This document shows, piece by piece, positions 62,529-64,000 of a stretch of 64,000 nt of DNA. The position numbers and the translations under genes were made by a program. Numbering within the stretch: the first letter of the stretch is position 1; the number at the start of each line of letters is the position of its first letter. The stretch covers positions 52,609-116,608 of the forward strand of contig JAVZCJ010000005.1 of the NCBI GenBank assembly GCA_038874475.1. Reading direction: 5' to 3'. The stretch is from Nitrososphaerota archaeon. GTDB taxonomy: Archaea; Thermoproteota; Nitrososphaeria_A; Caldarchaeales; JAVZCJ01. The notes beneath the pieces were generated by a model. The model searched no databases, was not told the DNA's origin, and was given only the letters and a program-made list of their open reading frames with translations.

Positions 62529-63281
62529 ATGGACATTATAGATAAATATTTTGAAAAAGTATGTGAGATATTAGAAAAGATAAAGAATGATGAGAAAGAA
62601 AATATTGAAAAAGCAGCTGAAGCTATTTCTAAAGCAATTATTGAAAATAAAATGATTCATGTTTTTGGAACTGGTGGACATTCTAATATTGCTGCTGAAG
62701 AAATGTTCTATAGGTCAGGTGGTTTAATTCCAGTAAATGCAATATTAGACCCAGGAGTTAATTTAGCATTTGGTGCTATAAGATCAACATTAGTTGAAAG
62801 AACTCCAGGATATGCTCAATCAATATTAAAAAATTATGATTTAAAAGAAGGAGATATAATGATTGTTGCAAATCAATATGGAATTAATAGTGTTACTATT
62901 GATACTGCTTTAGAAGCTAAAAAGCTTGGTTTAATAGTTATCGCAATAACTTCTCCTGAATTTTCTAAGAAAGTTCCATTGGATCATCCTGCAAGACATC
63001 CAAGTAAGAAGAATTTATTTGAAATTGCAGATATTGTAATAAATGGTTACATGCCATTTGGAGATGCAGTATTAGAAATAGAAGGGATAAAACAGAAAGT
63101 TGCACCAGTATCGACTATTATAAATGCATTCATAGTAAATTCTATAGTTGCAAAAACTGTAGAAAAATTAATTGAGAAAAAAGTAGAACCACCAATATGG
63201 ATTAGTGGAAACATTCCAGGAGGAGATGAAGCAAATAAGAAATGGATTGAAAAATATAAAGGAAGGATAAAACATCTTTAA
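62529..63281 (+). CDS. SIS-domain sugar isomerase-like protein (UPF0309 type)
   Basis: 250 residues from ATG 62529 with AGGTGA five bases before (GTG 62520 also in frame). The SIS fold markers are IHVFGTGGHSNIAAEEMFYRSG (in part), MIVANQYGINSVT, and VIAITSPEFSKKV. These proteins isomerise or bind phosphosugars. The next gene is a Gfo/Idh/MocA dehydrogenase 37 bases downstream, in line with sugar or amino-sugar breakdown. Confidence 0.85.
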   Translation: MDIIDKYFEKVCEILEKIKNDEKENIEKAAEAISKAIIENKMIHVFGTGGHSNIAAEEMFYRSGGLIPVNAILDPGVNLAFGAIRSTLVERTPGYAQSILKNYDLKEGDIMIVANQYGINSVTIDTALEAKKLGLIVIAITSPEFSKKVPLDHPARHPSKKNLFEIADIVINGYMPFGDAVLEIEGIKQKVAPVSTIINAFIVNSIVAKTVEKLIEKKVEPPIWISGNIPGGDEANKKWIEKYKGRIKHL

Positions 63282-63318
63282 TGTATTTATAAGAAATATT
63301 GTGAAAATGGAATGATAT

Positions 63319-64000
63319 ATGACTGGAAAAATTAAAATAGGAGTTATTGGTGCTGCTGGCTTTATTGGAGAAGTACATACAAGGGCTGCATTTGAGATAC
63401 CTAATGCTAAACTTGTTGCAATAGCAGACATAAATGAAGAAAGAGGAAAAGAAGTAGCTAAAAAATATAATACAAAATGGTATAAAGACTATAATGATAT
63501 GCTTAAAAAAGAAGATATAGATGCAGTAATCATTGCCACTCCTGATGATCTTCACTTAGATCCTGCAATTGCAGCTGCTGAAGCTGGAAAGCATATGTTA
63601 ATAGAAAAACCATTAGCAACAAATGTAAAAGATGCAGAAGAAATAATAAAATATGCAAAGAAGAATGGAGTAAAATTAATGGTAGGGCACACTCTTAGGT
63701 TTTTTCCTGAATACGTGGCTATTAAAGAAATGATTGAAAGAGGAGAAATAGGGGAAATAATACAAATATGGACACGTAGAAATTCCCGAGTTGATAGAGC
63801 AAGAAGGCTTAAAGGAAGAGTATCTTCAGTCTTCTTTTTTGGTATACATGATATAGATTTTATAAGATGGTGTGTTAACGATGAAATAAAAAGAGTATAT
63901 GCGGTAGCAAATAAAAAATTATTAAAAGAAATAAATGTAGAAGATACTATTTTAGCACTTCTTAAATTTAAGAATGGTTGTATAGCTTCTTTAGAAAACT
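63319..64000 (+). CDS. Gfo/Idh/MocA family oxidoreductase, N-terminal part
   Basis: 227 residues visible; it runs past the window end. Rossmann start IKIGVIGAAGFIGEVH, then VAIADINEERGKEVAKKY, ATPDDLHLDPAIAAAEAG, and the catalytic Lys in MLIEKPLATNVKDAEE. The C-terminal substrate-binding domain starts at ~120 (GHTLRFFPEYVAIKEMI), with GIHDIDFIRW. Oxidises a sugar, sugar acid or inositol with NAD(P). Likely in the same operon as the SIS protein. Confidence 0.93.
   Translation, partial: MTGKIKIGVIGAAGFIGEVHTRAAFEIPNAKLVAIADINEERGKEVAKKYNTKWYKDYNDMLKKEDIDAVIIATPDDLHLDPAIAAAEAGKHMLIEKPLATNVKDAEEIIKYAKKNGVKLMVGHTLRFFPEYVAIKEMIERGEIGEIIQIWTRRNSRVDRARRLKGRVSSVFFFGIHDIDFIRWCVNDEIKRVYAVANKKLLKEINVEDTILALLKFKNGCIASLEN

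Noticed and set aside
1..64000. tRNA or rRNA genes
   Set aside because: No G+C-rich island with tRNA arms or rRNA signatures in any intergenic gap; the only G+C-rich patch in a gap is the short hairpin at 37660-37690.
1..64000. CRISPR array
   Set aside because: No regularly spaced direct repeats seen; repeats at 30766-30910 are coding.

Overview
This is a strongly A+T-rich window with tightly packed genes and short intergenic gaps. It carries no rRNA, tRNA, CRISPR array or insertion sequence that I can recognise. It is archaeal, and most likely from the TACK/Thermoproteota side. Evidence: a stand-alone GMP synthase ATP-pyrophosphatase subunit, a Trm14-type THUMP tRNA methyltransferase, an archaeal-type ThyA, a DUF2070 membrane protein, a DUF2153 protein, an aKMT-like small methyltransferase, two tungsten/molybdenum AOR-family enzymes, VapBC and MNT-HEPN pairs, and TATA boxes (TTTAAATA or CTTATATA type) about 25 bases upstream of start codons. 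Genes inside operons carry GGTGA-type Shine-Dalgarno sites, while many first genes look leaderless. The AOR enzymes and the style fit an anaerobic heterotroph. I cannot name the lineage more closely from sequence alone.

Layout. Bases 1-4311: end of an oligopeptide-type binding protein, then two permeases and two ATPases (Dpp/Opp type). 4332-6154: divergent aldo/keto reductase and acetamidase/formamidase with a palindrome between them. 6205-14143: nucleotidyltransferase-like protein, metallophosphoesterase with an amino acid permease, iron alcohol dehydrogenase with a HIT protein, an AmrS-like radical SAM enzyme, and an aminotransferase. 14214-19882 (minus strand): a run of S component, EcfT and double-ATPase EcfA of an ECF transporter, two stand-alone RAM-domain proteins, an MBL-fold hydrolase and a KH/PP-loop protein. 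20083-24906: Trm14, a CBS-less IMP dehydrogenase, a membrane protein, an amidohydrolase and GuaAb; the last two are divergent.

25036-31010: a ubiquitin-like MoaD/ThiS protein, then a complete sugar-type ABC importer on the minus strand. 31069-37610: amidohydrolase, divergent ferredoxin plus AOR pair, FAH-family protein, isopropylmalate/homoisocitrate-type dehydrogenase and a homocitrate/isopropylmalate synthase-like enzyme. 37858-41495: HAD phosphatase, unknown protein, MDR alcohol dehydrogenase, and an AAA/DUF4143 ATPase whose start sits on a 28-bp perfect palindrome.

41500-50788: ThyA, VapBC, HAD plus DUF2070, MNT-HEPN followed by an HExxH protein, a lone GcvH, homoserine kinase and a Cys/Met-metabolism PLP enzyme. 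50895-57693: aKMT-like methyltransferase, DUF2153, unknown proteins, TauE exporter, a nicotinamidase plus nicotinate phosphoribosyltransferase pair for NAD salvage, a DegT-type aminotransferase and a pyrimidine-dimer glycosylase. 57726-64000: classical AOR, class V aminotransferase, M20 peptidase, SIS-domain protein and a Gfo/Idh/MocA oxidoreductase cut by the window end.

No single locus is clearly a complete new defence or biosynthetic system. The best candidates for a second look are the divergent AOR-polyferredoxin pair with its dyad-flanked promoter, the RAM-RAM-MBL-KH/PP-loop run, the MNT-HEPN-metalloprotease cassette, the palindrome-controlled AAA ATPase, and the possible catalytic C-terminal domain of the DUF2070 protein.
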